Assembly (NCBI GenBank): GCA_026389285.1
Contig: JAPLID010000161.1
Location: 1 to 41,389, forward strand
Reading direction: 5' to 3'
Length of the DNA stretch: 41,389 nt
DNA from: Cyanobacteriota bacterium
GTDB taxonomy: Bacteria > Cyanobacteriota > Cyanobacteriia > PCC-6307 > Cyanobiaceae
Shown here: positions 7,678-15,187 of the stretch, piece by piece
How the letters are laid out: each line of letters opens with the position of its first letter
How positions within the stretch are numbered: the stretch's first letter is position 1
Translations under genes and position numbers: made by a program
Notes under the pieces: model-generated
Seen by the model: the letters and a program-made list of their open reading frames with translations, nothing else
Databases searched by the model: none
Told to the model about the DNA's origin: nothing

Positions 7678-8040
7678 TCAGGCGTCCTGTCGGCTGCTCA
7701 GTCGCTTGGTGTGGCGGCAGATCGAGGCCAGGCAGATCAGGCAGAAACCACCCGCCACATTGATGGCCTGGGCGCTGTGCTGATCGGCGGATTTGCCCTG
7801 GCTGCTCAGGCCGGTGACCACCATCGCCGCTCCGGCCATGTAGCCGATCACGGCCGTGATGCTGAAGCCCCGGAACGGCGACTGGGGCTCAAGGCTCTTG
7901 GGCTGGCTGCTGAGAATGCGCTGGATTTCGTCATCCGTGGCAACGCGCCGCTCCCCGGCAGCGGCCGCTGAAGTAGGTCCTGCCCCAGCCTCCAGGGAAT
8001 GGAGCGGTGGAGGGGGCGGCGGAGGCGTGGCTGACGCCAT
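7678..8040 (-). CDS. Small membrane protein with proline-rich N-terminus, unknown function
   Basis: I place the start at the ATG at 8040 (120 residues, MASATPPPPPPP), which has CCAGGG five bases ahead; ATGs at 8064 and 8157 give longer forms. The N-terminal 50 residues are low-complexity Pro/Ala. A short conserved-looking stretch follows (DDEIQRILSSQPKSLE), then two hydrophobic helices (SITAVIGYMAGAAMVVTGL and AINVAGGFCLICLASIC) and a basic tail. It resembles two-helix DUF3188-like cyanobacterial proteins in layout, but I cannot confirm that assignment. It lies downstream of the amidase-like gene on the same strand and converges with the small membrane gene ending at 7648. Confidence 0.6.
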   Translation of the reverse strand: MASATPPPPPPPLHSLEAGAGPTSAAAAGERRVATDDEIQRILSSQPKSLEPQSPFRGFSITAVIGYMAGAAMVVTGLSSQGKSADQHSAQAINVAGGFCLICLASICRHTKRLSSRQDA

Positions 8041-8137
8041 GGACCCTGGGTGGTTTGCGCCCATGATGATCAGCTGCCATCTCGCTGACAAGGGTGGAAC
8101 CGAAGAGCGGGACCTCTTCTGGCGCCTGAGGCCAACT

Positions 8138-9139
8138 TCAGTGATCCGCTTGACCATCCGAGTTGGGGATGGGCCGGTAGAAGGTCAGCCCGATCACACC
8201 GTTGCTCTCCCTGGCCAGGCGGGTCAGCTCCTCGCTGCGGATCGCCCCCGGGCCGGCCGTGGTGTGGATCACGTTGATCTGCTGGCCGTTCACATCCACC
8301 ACCCCGATGTCGCTCACATCCAGGCCCGGCCGCCTGGTCACGAAGGCGACGATGTCTCCGCTGCGCAGCGACGGCAGCACCGCGCTCAGGCCCGCCAGCG
8401 GCACATAGGCCTGGTCCACGGCCAGGGTTTTCTCGAGCGCGGTGAGGCAGGTCCGGTTGGCCGGTTGCCGCATCGGTTTTGACAGCCCCGGGTCGCTGGA
8501 GTGGACCGGGAGAGGTCGTCGCCGGCTCCGGACACCGGGTAGGAAGGGGGTGAGGTTGACCAGATAGCCCTGCCGCTCGGCTGCCTGCGCCCAGCGGCTG
8601 AAGTCGTGATGGCGCCGGCAGTAGGCCACCTCGCCGCCCTCGTAGCGCAGCTGCCGCACGTGATCACTGAAGCGGTCCACCGCCTCGGTGCGGGTCTGCA
8701 CCTGGCGGCTGTTCACCAGCGCCAGCATTAGCTCCAGGAATCGCAGCCCGTCGACATGAACGAGATCGAGCCGCAGCTGCTCCGTCGGTTGCTGAGCGAG
8801 GGGATCGGTGCTGGAGGGCTGGCCCAGGGAGCGGCGGGCCAGGCCGATCAGGGCCTGATTGAGCGTTGAACCGGCCGTGTCATCGATGGCCTGGGCGGCG
8901 AGGCGGCGGGTCGGGCCGATGTAGATGGGCAGGTTGGGGTCGATTGCCGGCAGGCGGTTGGAACTCTGTCCCGACTCGCTCTTGAGGCGCTGAGTGGCGG
9001 TGCGGGGCCTGCTCCCGGCCCCATGAGGGCGGGAACGGGGCCCCAGATCCACGGGGCTGATCAGCCAGCGCACGGCCAGGGTGCCGGCGATGGCGACGAG
9101 AAGCAGCGAAAACCCCAGCACCAGCCTGGTCCTGCGCAT
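8138..9139 (-). CDS. DUF1460 amidase-like protein with apparently lost catalytic residues
   Basis: The 333-residue protein starts at the ATG at 9139 (MRRTRLVLGFSLLLVAIAG), which gives a membrane anchor or signal segment at once. The body follows the DUF1460 (NlpC/P60-like N-acetylmuramoyl-L-alanine amidase-like) pattern: a helix leading into VDGLRFLELMLAL, then YEGGEVAYCRRHHDFSRW, then LRSGDIVAFVTRRPGLDVSD and an IHTTAGPGAI strand. In active members the first motif reads DCxTFxE and the later one LDxSHxG, supplying the catalytic Cys and His. Here residue 131 is Gly (codon at 8747-8749) and residue 277 is Asp (8309-8311). On this reading it would be a pseudoenzyme that binds rather than cuts peptidoglycan. 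The alignment is from memory of the family, so the loss should be checked. Confidence 0.75.
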   Translation of the reverse strand: MRRTRLVLGFSLLLVAIAGTLAVRWLISPVDLGPRSRPHGAGSRPRTATQRLKSESGQSSNRLPAIDPNLPIYIGPTRRLAAQAIDDTAGSTLNQALIGLARRSLGQPSSTDPLAQQPTEQLRLDLVHVDGLRFLELMLALVNSRQVQTRTEAVDRFSDHVRQLRYEGGEVAYCRRHHDFSRWAQAAERQGYLVNLTPFLPGVRSRRRPLPVHSSDPGLSKPMRQPANRTCLTALEKTLAVDQAYVPLAGLSAVLPSLRSGDIVAFVTRRPGLDVSDIGVVDVNGQQINVIHTTAGPGAIRSEELTRLARESNGVIGLTFYRPIPNSDGQADH

Positions 9140-9299
9140 TCGGGAGAGCTGCGGCGCCAGCGAGATTACCGGCAGGCCTGCGGACTCAGCTGGCCAGCCA
9201 CGCCGCCAGGGCCACGGGCGGCCGAACGCACCGGAGCCGGGAGACCATCGCAGCACCACCGCTGGGAGGGCGGAGGCACCGATGGCAACGGTCGACCCG

Positions 9300-9316
9300 T
9301 AGAATGAGAACCATTC
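9300..9316 (+). promoter_or_regulatory. Candidate Zur box overlapping a -10-like element of znuA
   Basis: Bases 9302-9316 form a perfect 5-base inverted repeat, GAATG-AGAAC-CATTC, similar in size and sequence type to Fur/Zur boxes (NATNAT-type arms). It overlaps TAGAAT at 9300-9305, a good -10 hexamer, and ends 19 bases before the znuA ATG. Zur bound here with zinc would block the promoter. No convincing -35 hexamer was found. No second copy was found ahead of the minus-strand metal operon. Confidence 0.55.
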
Positions 9317-9335
9317 CTATCCCTGGGTCGTTTTG

Positions 9336-10385
9336 ATGCGTGTGGCCGGCGCGGCGGCGTTCAGTTCCCAGGCGCGGCTGGTCGCGGCATGTCTGGTCGC
9401 AGCATGGCGGCGCCTGCCCCGGGGGCTGATCCTGCCGTTGCTAGTCGGCCTGCCCCTGGTGGGTTGCGTTGCCAAGCCCCCTCCAACAGCTCCCCGCCCT
9501 GGCCACCAGCGCCTGAAGGTGATGACCAGCGTGTTGCCGGTCACCCTGTTCACCCGCACGGTGGCCGCCGGCTGCGCCCGGGTGGAGTCGCTGGTCCCGG
9601 CCAATGGGAGTCCCCACGACTGGCAGGCCTCGCCGGCGGATCTGGCCCGGCTCAGCCAGGCCGATGTGCTGGTGATCAATGGCCTCGGGCTCGAGAGCCA
9701 TCTCGACAAGCTCGTCGAAGCTTCGGGCAACCGTCGCCTGCGGCAGATCGACAGCAGCCGCGGGGTCGTCCCCATCGCCAACCCCACCGCGGCCGCTGAT
9801 CACGCCCCGGCTTCCGACCACGCCCCGGCCTCCGACCAAACCAAACACGCCGACGAGCACGGCCCCCTGAATCCGCACATCTGGCTCGATCCCCGCCGGG
9901 CGGCCCAGCAGGTGGCCACGATCCGCGATGGCCTGATCGCCGCTGATCCCGCCTGCGGCTCCCGCTATCGCGTCAATGCCGCCGCCCTGCTGGCGGAGCT
10001 CGCACGGCTCGACCGGGATCTGGCCCGCCAGTTCGCTCCCCATGCCGGCCAGTCCCTGCTGCTGTTCCACGCCTTCATCCCCTACTTCGCCCAGCGCTAT
10101 CGCTTGCGCAGTGAGGCCCTCGTTGAGGATCCCGAACAGAGCCCGTCAGCCACCGATCTGCAGCGCTTCAGCCGGAGTGCCCGGCAGAGCGGTGTCCGGG
10201 CCCTGGTGAGCGAAGCCCAGACCACCAACAAGGCGTTCATCGCCCTGGCCAGCGACCTGGGCCTGCCCCTGGTGCGCTTCGATCCGATCGAGACCGCCCC
10301 CGCCGACCCAGGCCTCTCGGCCTCCTTTTATCTGGACACCATGCGGCGCAATGGAACGCAGTTGCTTCAGGCCCTGGGCCGATGA
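9336..10385 (+). CDS. znuA: Zinc ABC transporter substrate-binding lipoprotein ZnuA
   Basis: The 349-residue protein belongs to the cluster A-I (ZnuA/TroA) metal-binding proteins. A long basic and hydrophobic leader ends in the lipobox LVGC near residue 46, so it is probably a lipoprotein. The metal ligands of the family are visible: SPHDW in the first lobe, NPHIWLDP after the charged loop, LLLFHAFIPYFAQRY in the second lobe, and the final Asp of RFDPIE. Between lobes a His/Asp-rich loop contains two copies of DHAPAS and then HADEHG, typical of zinc rather than manganese binders. The ATG at 9336 is chosen; a TTG directly before it is less likely. It is first in znuA-znuC-znuB, and a Zur-box-like dyad covers its promoter region. 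Confidence 0.93.
   Translation: MRVAGAAAFSSQARLVAACLVAAWRRLPRGLILPLLVGLPLVGCVAKPPPTAPRPGHQRLKVMTSVLPVTLFTRTVAAGCARVESLVPANGSPHDWQASPADLARLSQADVLVINGLGLESHLDKLVEASGNRRLRQIDSSRGVVPIANPTAAADHAPASDHAPASDQTKHADEHGPLNPHIWLDPRRAAQQVATIRDGLIAADPACGSRYRVNAAALLAELARLDRDLARQFAPHAGQSLLLFHAFIPYFAQRYRLRSEALVEDPEQSPSATDLQRFSRSARQSGVRALVSEAQTTNKAFIALASDLGLPLVRFDPIETAPADPGLSASFYLDTMRRNGTQLLQALGR
9798..9833 (+). repeat. 18-bp tandem duplication in the znuA His-rich loop
   Basis: Two adjacent 18-base units (9798-9815 and 9816-9833) differ at two positions and each encodes DHAPAS. They sit in the His/Asp-rich loop of ZnuA, so copy number changes the number of potential zinc ligands. Confidence 0.8.
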
Positions 10386-10446
10386 GGGCTCTATCCACCG
10401 GCGTGGCCGCCGCTGACACCAGGCCATCCCTCGGTAGGGTGAATCC

Positions 10447-11229
10447 ATGGCGGAAATGATTCTCGAAGTCAGCCACCTCACCGTCTGCCGGGAGGGCAGC
10501 ACGGTGGTGGACGACGTCAGTTTCAGCCTCGAGGCCGAATCGGATACGGCCCTGGTGGGCCCCAACGGTGCCGGCAAGAGCACCCTGGTGCAGGCGGTCC
10601 TCGGGATCCTGCCCCGCCGCGGCGGCCAGGTGCGGCTGCTGGGCCATCCCCTTGGGGCCCGGGGCCAGCTACCGGCGGCCGTACGCGATCAGGTGGCCTA
10701 CCTGCCCCAGACCATTGCCCTACGCGGACGCTTTCCGCTCAGCGTGGCTGAGTTCGTGGCTCTGGGCTGGGAGCGGGCCGGATTGGCTGTGCCCTGGCGC
10801 GGGCGCCGCGTGCGTCGGCAGGCGGTGGCGGTGGCCCTGGAGAAGGTGGGCGGTGAGGATCTGGCGGAACGGCTGGTGAGTGATCTCTCCACCGGCCAGC
10901 TCAAGCGCGCTCTGCTGGCCTTCTGCGTCGTGCGGCCCCGGCGGCTGCTGGTGCTCGATGAGGCCCAGGCCGGCCTCGATGCCCAGGCGGCCGAGCAGTT
11001 CCACGGCCTGCTGTTCGACCTGCGCCGCAGTGAGGGCTGGACGATCCTGCAGGTCTCCCACGACCTGGAGATGGTGCGCCGCACCTGCAGCGGCGTGCTC
11101 TGCCTCAACCGCAGCCTGCGCTGCTCCGGCAGCCCCGACCATGCCCTCAGCCCCGCCCAGCTGGAGCGTCTCTATGGCCGTGGCTGGGTGCCTTATCACC
11201 ATCACCATCCGGGCGTCAGCCGGAGCTGA
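10447..11229 (+). CDS. znuC: Zinc ABC transporter ATP-binding protein ZnuC
   Basis: This 260-residue ATPase has a complete nucleotide-binding domain: Walker A GPNGAGKST (near residues 38-46), Q-loop YLPQ, the signature motif DLSTGQLKRALLA, Walker B RLLVLDEAQAGLD and the switch His in QVSHDLEMV. It powers metal import by the ZnuABC complex on the inner face of the plasma membrane. The C-terminus ends in a short His run (YHHHHPGVS), which might sense or bind metal, though this is speculation. The ATG at 10447 lies 61 bases after znuA, and its stop overlaps the znuB start (TGATG), so the two are translationally coupled. Confidence 0.94.
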   Translation: MAEMILEVSHLTVCREGSTVVDDVSFSLEAESDTALVGPNGAGKSTLVQAVLGILPRRGGQVRLLGHPLGARGQLPAAVRDQVAYLPQTIALRGRFPLSVAEFVALGWERAGLAVPWRGRRVRRQAVAVALEKVGGEDLAERLVSDLSTGQLKRALLAFCVVRPRRLLVLDEAQAGLDAQAAEQFHGLLFDLRRSEGWTILQVSHDLEMVRRTCSGVLCLNRSLRCSGSPDHALSPAQLERLYGRGWVPYHHHHPGVSRS

Positions 11230-12074
11230 TGCCCGATTCAGCCTTCGATCCGGCCAGCCTGGCCCAGCTGCTGGCCCTGCCGTTCATGCAGCGGGCCCTG
11301 CTGGCCGGACTGCTCACCGGTCTGCTGGGCGGCGTGCTCGGTAGCTTCGCGGTGCTGCGGCAGCTGTCGTTCTTCAGTGATGCCCTCGGCCACTCGGCCC
11401 TGCTCGGCATCAGCCTCGGGGTCCTGCTGGGGCTCAACCCCACCCTGGTGCTGATTCCCTTCGCGGTGCTGTTCGCCCTGGGGGTCAACCATCTGGCCGG
11501 CCGCAGCCAGCTGCCCACCGACGCCCTGCTGAACATCGTCTATTCCTCGTCGCTGGCGCTGGCCGTGTTGCTGCTCAGCCGGGTGCGCAGCTACAAGGGC
11601 GGCATCCAGCAACTGCTGTTCGGCGACATTCTCGGAGTGTCCTGGCTCGATCTCGCCGTGATCCTGCTGCTGCTGCTGGGGGCCGGCGGCTATCTGCTGC
11701 TCACGCGCCGCAGCCAGATCCTGCTGACCATCGATGAGCCTCTGGCCATCTCCCGTGGCGTGGCCGCCGGCTGGCACCGGCTGGTGTTCATCGTTGTGCT
11801 GGCGGTGGTGGTGGCGATCTCGATCAAGGCGGTCGGGGTGCTGCTGATCAGTGCCTTCGTGGTCATCCCCGCCTGCGCCTCCCGGCTGGTCAGCCGCGGT
11901 TTCGGCACTTACGTGCTGGTGGCGGCCCTGCTCGGGGCGAGCTGTGCGGTGGTCGGCCTGCTGGCCTCCGGGGCCCTGGATCTGCCCTCCGGTCCCAGTG
12001 TGGTGGTGGTGCAGCTGCTCGGTTTCCTGCTGGCCCTCTTGGTGGCACCACGGCGCCGCTTCGCCCGCCCTTGA
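11229..12074 (+). CDS. znuB: Zinc ABC transporter permease ZnuB
   Basis: The 281-residue protein is an ABC-3 family (ZnuB/TroC) permease with about eight to nine hydrophobic helices. Family landmarks are LAGLLTGLLGGVLGSFAVLR, FFSDALGHSALLG, the segment SRVRSYKGGIQQLLFGDILG and SIKAVGVLLISAFVVIPA. It forms the membrane channel for zinc delivered by ZnuA, driven by ZnuC. The ATG at 11229 overlaps the znuC stop by one base. The gene ends 12 bases before the convergent metalloprotease stop, so there is no room for an independent terminator between them and none was seen. Confidence 0.94.
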   Translation: MPDSAFDPASLAQLLALPFMQRALLAGLLTGLLGGVLGSFAVLRQLSFFSDALGHSALLGISLGVLLGLNPTLVLIPFAVLFALGVNHLAGRSQLPTDALLNIVYSSSLALAVLLLSRVRSYKGGIQQLLFGDILGVSWLDLAVILLLLLGAGGYLLLTRRSQILLTIDEPLAISRGVAAGWHRLVFIVVLAVVVAISIKAVGVLLISAFVVIPACASRLVSRGFGTYVLVAALLGASCAVVGLLASGALDLPSGPSVVVVQLLGFLLALLVAPRRRFARP

Positions 12075-12086
12075 GCAGCCGGGATC

Positions 12087-12980
12087 TCAGGATCCTGCCG
12101 GTTGCTTGCCCGCAGCCCGCACGGGTTCCGCCTGCAGGGGCGCTCCGAAGCGGGTGGGCTGGCCGTACAGCCAGCGCAGCGTGGCCCGATCGCGGGGGCT
12201 CAGCTCCAGCACCGGCGCCGCCCCCGGCACGGCGGCCATGGCGTCTTCAGCTCGATCGCTGTGGCCCCAGAGCCCGAAGGCATGGCCCAGTTCATGCAGG
12301 GCGGTGGCCTCGATCGCCTGGGGGCGCTGGCCGGGGCTGATCAGTACCTCCACGCTCGGCTCCACCCGGCTTTGGCCGGCTCGGGTCACCTCCAGCAGCT
12401 GGAGGTTGGCGCGACCATGGCTGGCCCGCAGCCGTCCATCGGGGCCGGGCTGGCGAGGGGGGCGGCGCCGCAGGAGGCGGATCTGGGCCGCGGCGGGATC
12501 ATCCACCCGCTCGATCGGCAGAAGCCGCTGCCAGCGCTGCAGGGCCAGCTGGCTGGCCTGCCACCAGCGTTGCTCCCATAGGGCTGCGGGCTCACTGGCG
12601 TTCACGGGCTCCAGCCAGACGCACCAGCGCTCCAGTCGCGGCCAGCCGAGCGCGGTGGTGCTCAGCTGCTGGCGGTAATCGCCGTTCGCGGGGGCGGCCG
12701 CAGCGGGATTGACCGCCGCAGGGATGCTTGCCGGTTGCAGCAACGGACCGGCCGGCAGGGGCAGCGGCCGGCTGGCGCTGGCCGGGCTGCAGGATCCGCT
12801 GTCTGCTCCGGTTGCGGGGAGGTGGGTGCCTGCATCGGCGCGGGCGCCACCTCCAGTGCCACCTCCAGTGCCAGTGTTAGGGCCACGATTAGGGCCGAGG
12901 TTCGCGGCCAGCTGCAGGGCCAGCCCAACAACGAGAACCGTCAGGCCGGCCGTGGCGGCGGCTGGCCGTGAGGGCGGCAT
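12087..12980 (-). CDS. Secreted matrixin-like zinc metalloprotease
   Basis: The 297-residue protein begins MPPSRPAAATAGLTVLVVGL, a signal or anchor helix. A low-complexity Gly/Asn/Pro linker follows, about 100 residues long and built partly of short DNA repeats. The catalytic domain carries HELGHAFGLWGHSD, the HExxHxxGxxH zinc motif of metzincins (peptidase M10 type), preceded by VEVLISPGQRPQAIEATALH. After the motif, a methionine in EDAMAAVPG could be the Met-turn. The substrate is unknown; action outside the plasma membrane is inferred from the leader. The ATG at 12980 overlaps the stop of the DUF2214 gene (TGATG), so the pair is translationally coupled. It converges with znuB. A link to zinc supply is suggestive only. 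Confidence 0.82.
   Translation of the reverse strand: MPPSRPAAATAGLTVLVVGLALQLAANLGPNRGPNTGTGGGTGGGARADAGTHLPATGADSGSCSPASASRPLPLPAGPLLQPASIPAAVNPAAAAPANGDYRQQLSTTALGWPRLERWCVWLEPVNASEPAALWEQRWWQASQLALQRWQRLLPIERVDDPAAAQIRLLRRRPPRQPGPDGRLRASHGRANLQLLEVTRAGQSRVEPSVEVLISPGQRPQAIEATALHELGHAFGLWGHSDRAEDAMAAVPGAAPVLELSPRDRATLRWLYGQPTRFGAPLQAEPVRAAGKQPAGS
12846..12899 (-). repeat. 12-bp tandem repeats in the metalloprotease linker
   Basis: Written on the plus strand, GCCACCTCCAGT occurs twice in a row (12846-12857 and 12858-12869). A second pair of 12-base units starting TTAGGGCC follows from 12876 (12876-12887, then 12888-12899). Both pairs lie in the Gly/Asn/Pro linker before the protease domain. 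Confidence 0.7.
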
Positions 12981-13480
12981 CAGCCGGGCAGGCCCACGCC
13001 CCGGGCCATCAGGGTCGCCAGGAAAGGGATCGTGGCGAAGCCGACCAGTTCGATGTTGAGAATCCAGCGCAGGCGGTTGGCCAGCGCCTCGCTCACCTGG
13101 GGCAACTCGCCCTTGCGCAGGGGGATCGCCCAGAGGATGTAGGTGATCGTGGGGTAGAGGGAGAGGCCACCGACCGCCAGGTAGACGCCGACCTTCCACC
13201 AGAACAGGGGGTTCTCGGTGTAGAAGCTGGTGCCCTGACCGAAGTGCAGCACCCGGCCGATGCCGCTGAGCAGCACGGTCAGGGCAGCGATTCCGTAAAC
13301 CACATCGGTGATCACCATCAGAATCGCGTCCTGGCGGTTCGGGTTTGGCTGGATCAGCCGTCGCTCCAGAACCAGGGCGCCGAAGCAGACCATGAAGCTC
13401 AGGTAATGGGCATAGGCGACGCCGGCGCTGGGCAGGATCCCCGTGGGGATGGCGGCGGTCAGGGCGGCAAGGCCGGCCAT
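12980..13480 (-). CDS. DUF2214-family membrane protein
   Basis: This 166-residue integral membrane protein has four hydrophobic helices: AYAHYLSFMVCFGALVLERR, MVITDVVYGIAALTVLLSG, FWWKVGVYLAVGGLSLYPTI and LVGFATIPFLATLMARG. The LERRLI segment, the GIGRV..FGQG loop and FWWKVGVY are what I recall as typical of DUF2214, a cyanobacterial and proteobacterial family of unknown role. Conserved His and Arg in or next to helices could bind heme or a cofactor, but that is not shown. The ATG at 13480 is six bases downstream of a possible 32-codon frame, and the stop overlaps the metalloprotease start, so it may help place or mature that exported protein. Confidence 0.8.
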   Translation of the reverse strand: MAGLAALTAAIPTGILPSAGVAYAHYLSFMVCFGALVLERRLIQPNPNRQDAILMVITDVVYGIAALTVLLSGIGRVLHFGQGTSFYTENPLFWWKVGVYLAVGGLSLYPTITYILWAIPLRKGELPQVSEALANRLRWILNIELVGFATIPFLATLMARGVGLPG

Positions 13481-13486
13481 GGGGAT

Positions 13487-13585
13487 CTACGGGCAGGGCC
13501 CGTCAAGGTAGCGGTCCGGCTCGATCAGTAGGGCGCGGCAGTTCTGGCAGCGGGTGTTGATCAGGATTGGAGAACGGGGATCCAT
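13487..13585 (-). CDS. Possible 32-residue Cys-containing small protein
   Basis: An ATG at 13585 opens a 32-codon frame, MDPRSPILINTRCQNCRALL and then a short acidic end with DGPCP. The CxxC plus a third Cys near the end looks like a small zinc-ribbon half-site. The stop is six bases before the DUF2214 start, the spacing of an operon partner. The frame remains open upstream to 13720 but runs into the sigma-factor leader. Homologues would be needed to accept it as a gene; it may be chance. Confidence 0.35.
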   Translation of the reverse strand: MDPRSPILINTRCQNCRALLIEPDRYLDGPCP

Positions 13586-13713
13586 TAACCAAGTCCGCCA
13601 GACGTCGGGGCTGAGCAAATCAGGAATGAAAGCGAAGTCTGAAGCCTTTCCGTTTGTTGATCTGATGGCGGAAATCAACCCTAGGTTCAATGAAAAGCGC
13701 TTCTGGTGGATCC

Positions 13714-14637
13714 ATGACAAGTTCCCTGAGTGCCTACCTCGGCGAGATCGGTCGTCATCAATTATTGACCCCCGAACAGGAACTCACCCTCGGCCGCAAA
13801 GTGCAGGCGATGGTGGTTCTGCAGGAGCGCTGCAGCCTGGCCGGTGGCCTCGTGGGCGAAGCCTTCGCCTACGACAACCTTGAGCGCCGCACCCTGCGCA
13901 ATGGCGAACGGGCAAAGCAACAGATGATCACCGCCAATCTGCGACTGGTGGTGAATCTGGCCAAGCGCTATCAGGGCAAGGGGCTGGACCTGCTGGATCT
14001 GATCCAGGAAGGCACGATCGGCCTGACCCGCGCCGTTGAAAAATTTGACCCAACCCGCGGTCATCGTTTCAGCACTTATGCCTATTGGTGGATTCGGCAG
14101 GGCCTCAATCGTGCTCTCTCAACCCAGAGCCGCACGATCCGGATTCCGGTGAATGTCAATGAAAAGCTCACCAGGCTGCGGGCGGCCAAGGCCCGCCATC
14201 TCCAGGCCCATGGCCAGTCCCCCAATATCGCCGAATTGGCCAAGGCCATGAACCTGCCGCTGGTCGAGGTGGAGGAGCTGCTCGGTTGCGAACTGCGCAG
14301 CGTCACGGTGAGCCTGCAGGGGCCCGTACGCTCCAAATCCGATCTCTCCGAGCTGGTCGACCTGCTGCCCAGTGAGGAGATGCCGCCGATGGAGCGGGCA
14401 GAGCTCGCTGAGCGTTCCGCTTCGGTCTGGACCCTGCTTGAGCTCGCCAATCTCACCGCCAAGGAGCGCACGGTGGTGATGCTGCGCTTCGGTCTCGATG
14501 GCAGCCACGAATGGTGCACCCTGGCGGAGGTGGCCCGGCAGCTGGAATGCAGCCGGGAGTATTGCCGGCAGGTGGTGCAGCGCGCCCTGCGCAAGTTGCG
14601 CAAGGCGGGTCTGGAGAGTGGTCTGGTCGACGTCTGA
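13714..14637 (+). CDS. Group-2 RNA polymerase sigma factor (sigma-70 family)
   Basis: The 307-residue protein lacks the long region 1.1 of the primary sigma factor, as expected of a group-2 (non-essential, stress or light responsive) cyanobacterial sigma. Region 1.2 is SSLSAYLGEIGRHQLLTPEQ. Region 2 contains NLRLVVNLAKRYQGKGLDLL, LIQEGTIGLTRAVEKFDP and FSTYAYWWIRQGLNRAL (the -10 binding part). Region 3 follows RTIRIPVNVNEKL, and region 4 has LTAKERTVVMLRFGLDG with the helix-turn-helix TLAEVARQLECSREYCRQVV. I choose the ATG at 13714, which has GGTGG shortly upstream; the ATG at 13690 adds eight residues. It stands alone, divergent from DUF2214, and is followed by a strong hairpin. Confidence 0.92.
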   Translation: MTSSLSAYLGEIGRHQLLTPEQELTLGRKVQAMVVLQERCSLAGGLVGEAFAYDNLERRTLRNGERAKQQMITANLRLVVNLAKRYQGKGLDLLDLIQEGTIGLTRAVEKFDPTRGHRFSTYAYWWIRQGLNRALSTQSRTIRIPVNVNEKLTRLRAAKARHLQAHGQSPNIAELAKAMNLPLVEVEELLGCELRSVTVSLQGPVRSKSDLSELVDLLPSEEMPPMERAELAERSASVWTLLELANLTAKERTVVMLRFGLDGSHEWCTLAEVARQLECSREYCRQVVQRALRKLRKAGLESGLVDV

Positions 14638-14665
14638 GATCCAGATCTGAGATCAGGGGGGAGTA

Positions 14666-14700
14666 GCCGGTTGCCCACACCTTTCGAGGGGGCAACCGGC
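14666..14700 (+). terminator. Hairpin after the sigma-factor gene
   Basis: A perfect 11-base inverted repeat, GCCGGTTGCCC (14666-14676) and GGGCAACCGGC (14690-14700), with a 13-base loop, starts 28 bases after the sigma-factor stop. The downstream tract (CCTTCTCAGTGCTTCTTTCC) is only moderately T-rich, so termination may be partial. Confidence 0.65.
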
Positions 14701-14778
14701 CCTTCTCAGTGCTTCTTTCCACCCCCAGAGTGAATGCGTCTTCCCCATCCGGGACACCACCCCATCAGGAGATCGCCG

Positions 14779-15159
14779 ATGTCCGCTGCCCAAGCTGCGG
14801 GCCCTGCCGCCCAGCCCCTGCACGCCGCCGAAGCGGTCGAGGCCAACGTCGTCGATGAGACCGTGCTGGCCAGGCTGCTGCGTCGAGCCGGCCGCACGAT
14901 TGCCCGTCCGGCGCTCGAATGCTTTGAGATGCTGATCGATGGCAAGACCCCCCACCAGTCACGTCTGACCGTGCTGGCGGCCCTCACCTACCTGGTGCTG
15001 CCGCTGGATCTGATCCCGGATTTCATTCCGGCGGCGGGGTTCAGCGACGATCTGGTCGCGATCACGGCTCTGCTGGGCCTCTGCACCCGCCACCTCACGC
15101 CCGAGATCCGGGAGCGGGCACAGCGCAGACTGGATCTGTGGTTTCCTATGAACCGTTGA
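14779..15159 (+). CDS. YkvA/DUF1232-family membrane protein
   Basis: The 126-residue protein matches the DUF1232 pattern in its second half: a hydrophobic helix running into LPLDLIPDFIPAAGFSDDLV, followed by a second helix (AITALLGLC). This P(L/I)DLIPDxIPxxGxxDD motif is diagnostic of the family. The family is of unknown function and often found as a small membrane module. The N-terminal 40 residues are Ala-rich and probably flexible. The ATG at 14779 is supported by AGGAG eight bases upstream; an earlier in-frame ATG at 14734 overlaps the hairpin tail and is less likely. It is followed by another small gene on the same strand 28 bases on. Confidence 0.85.
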   Translation: MSAAQAAGPAAQPLHAAEAVEANVVDETVLARLLRRAGRTIARPALECFEMLIDGKTPHQSRLTVLAALTYLVLPLDLIPDFIPAAGFSDDLVAITALLGLCTRHLTPEIRERAQRRLDLWFPMNR

Positions 15160-15187
15160 TGGCTGGCCGCTGCCTCGTTTCCCGGTG

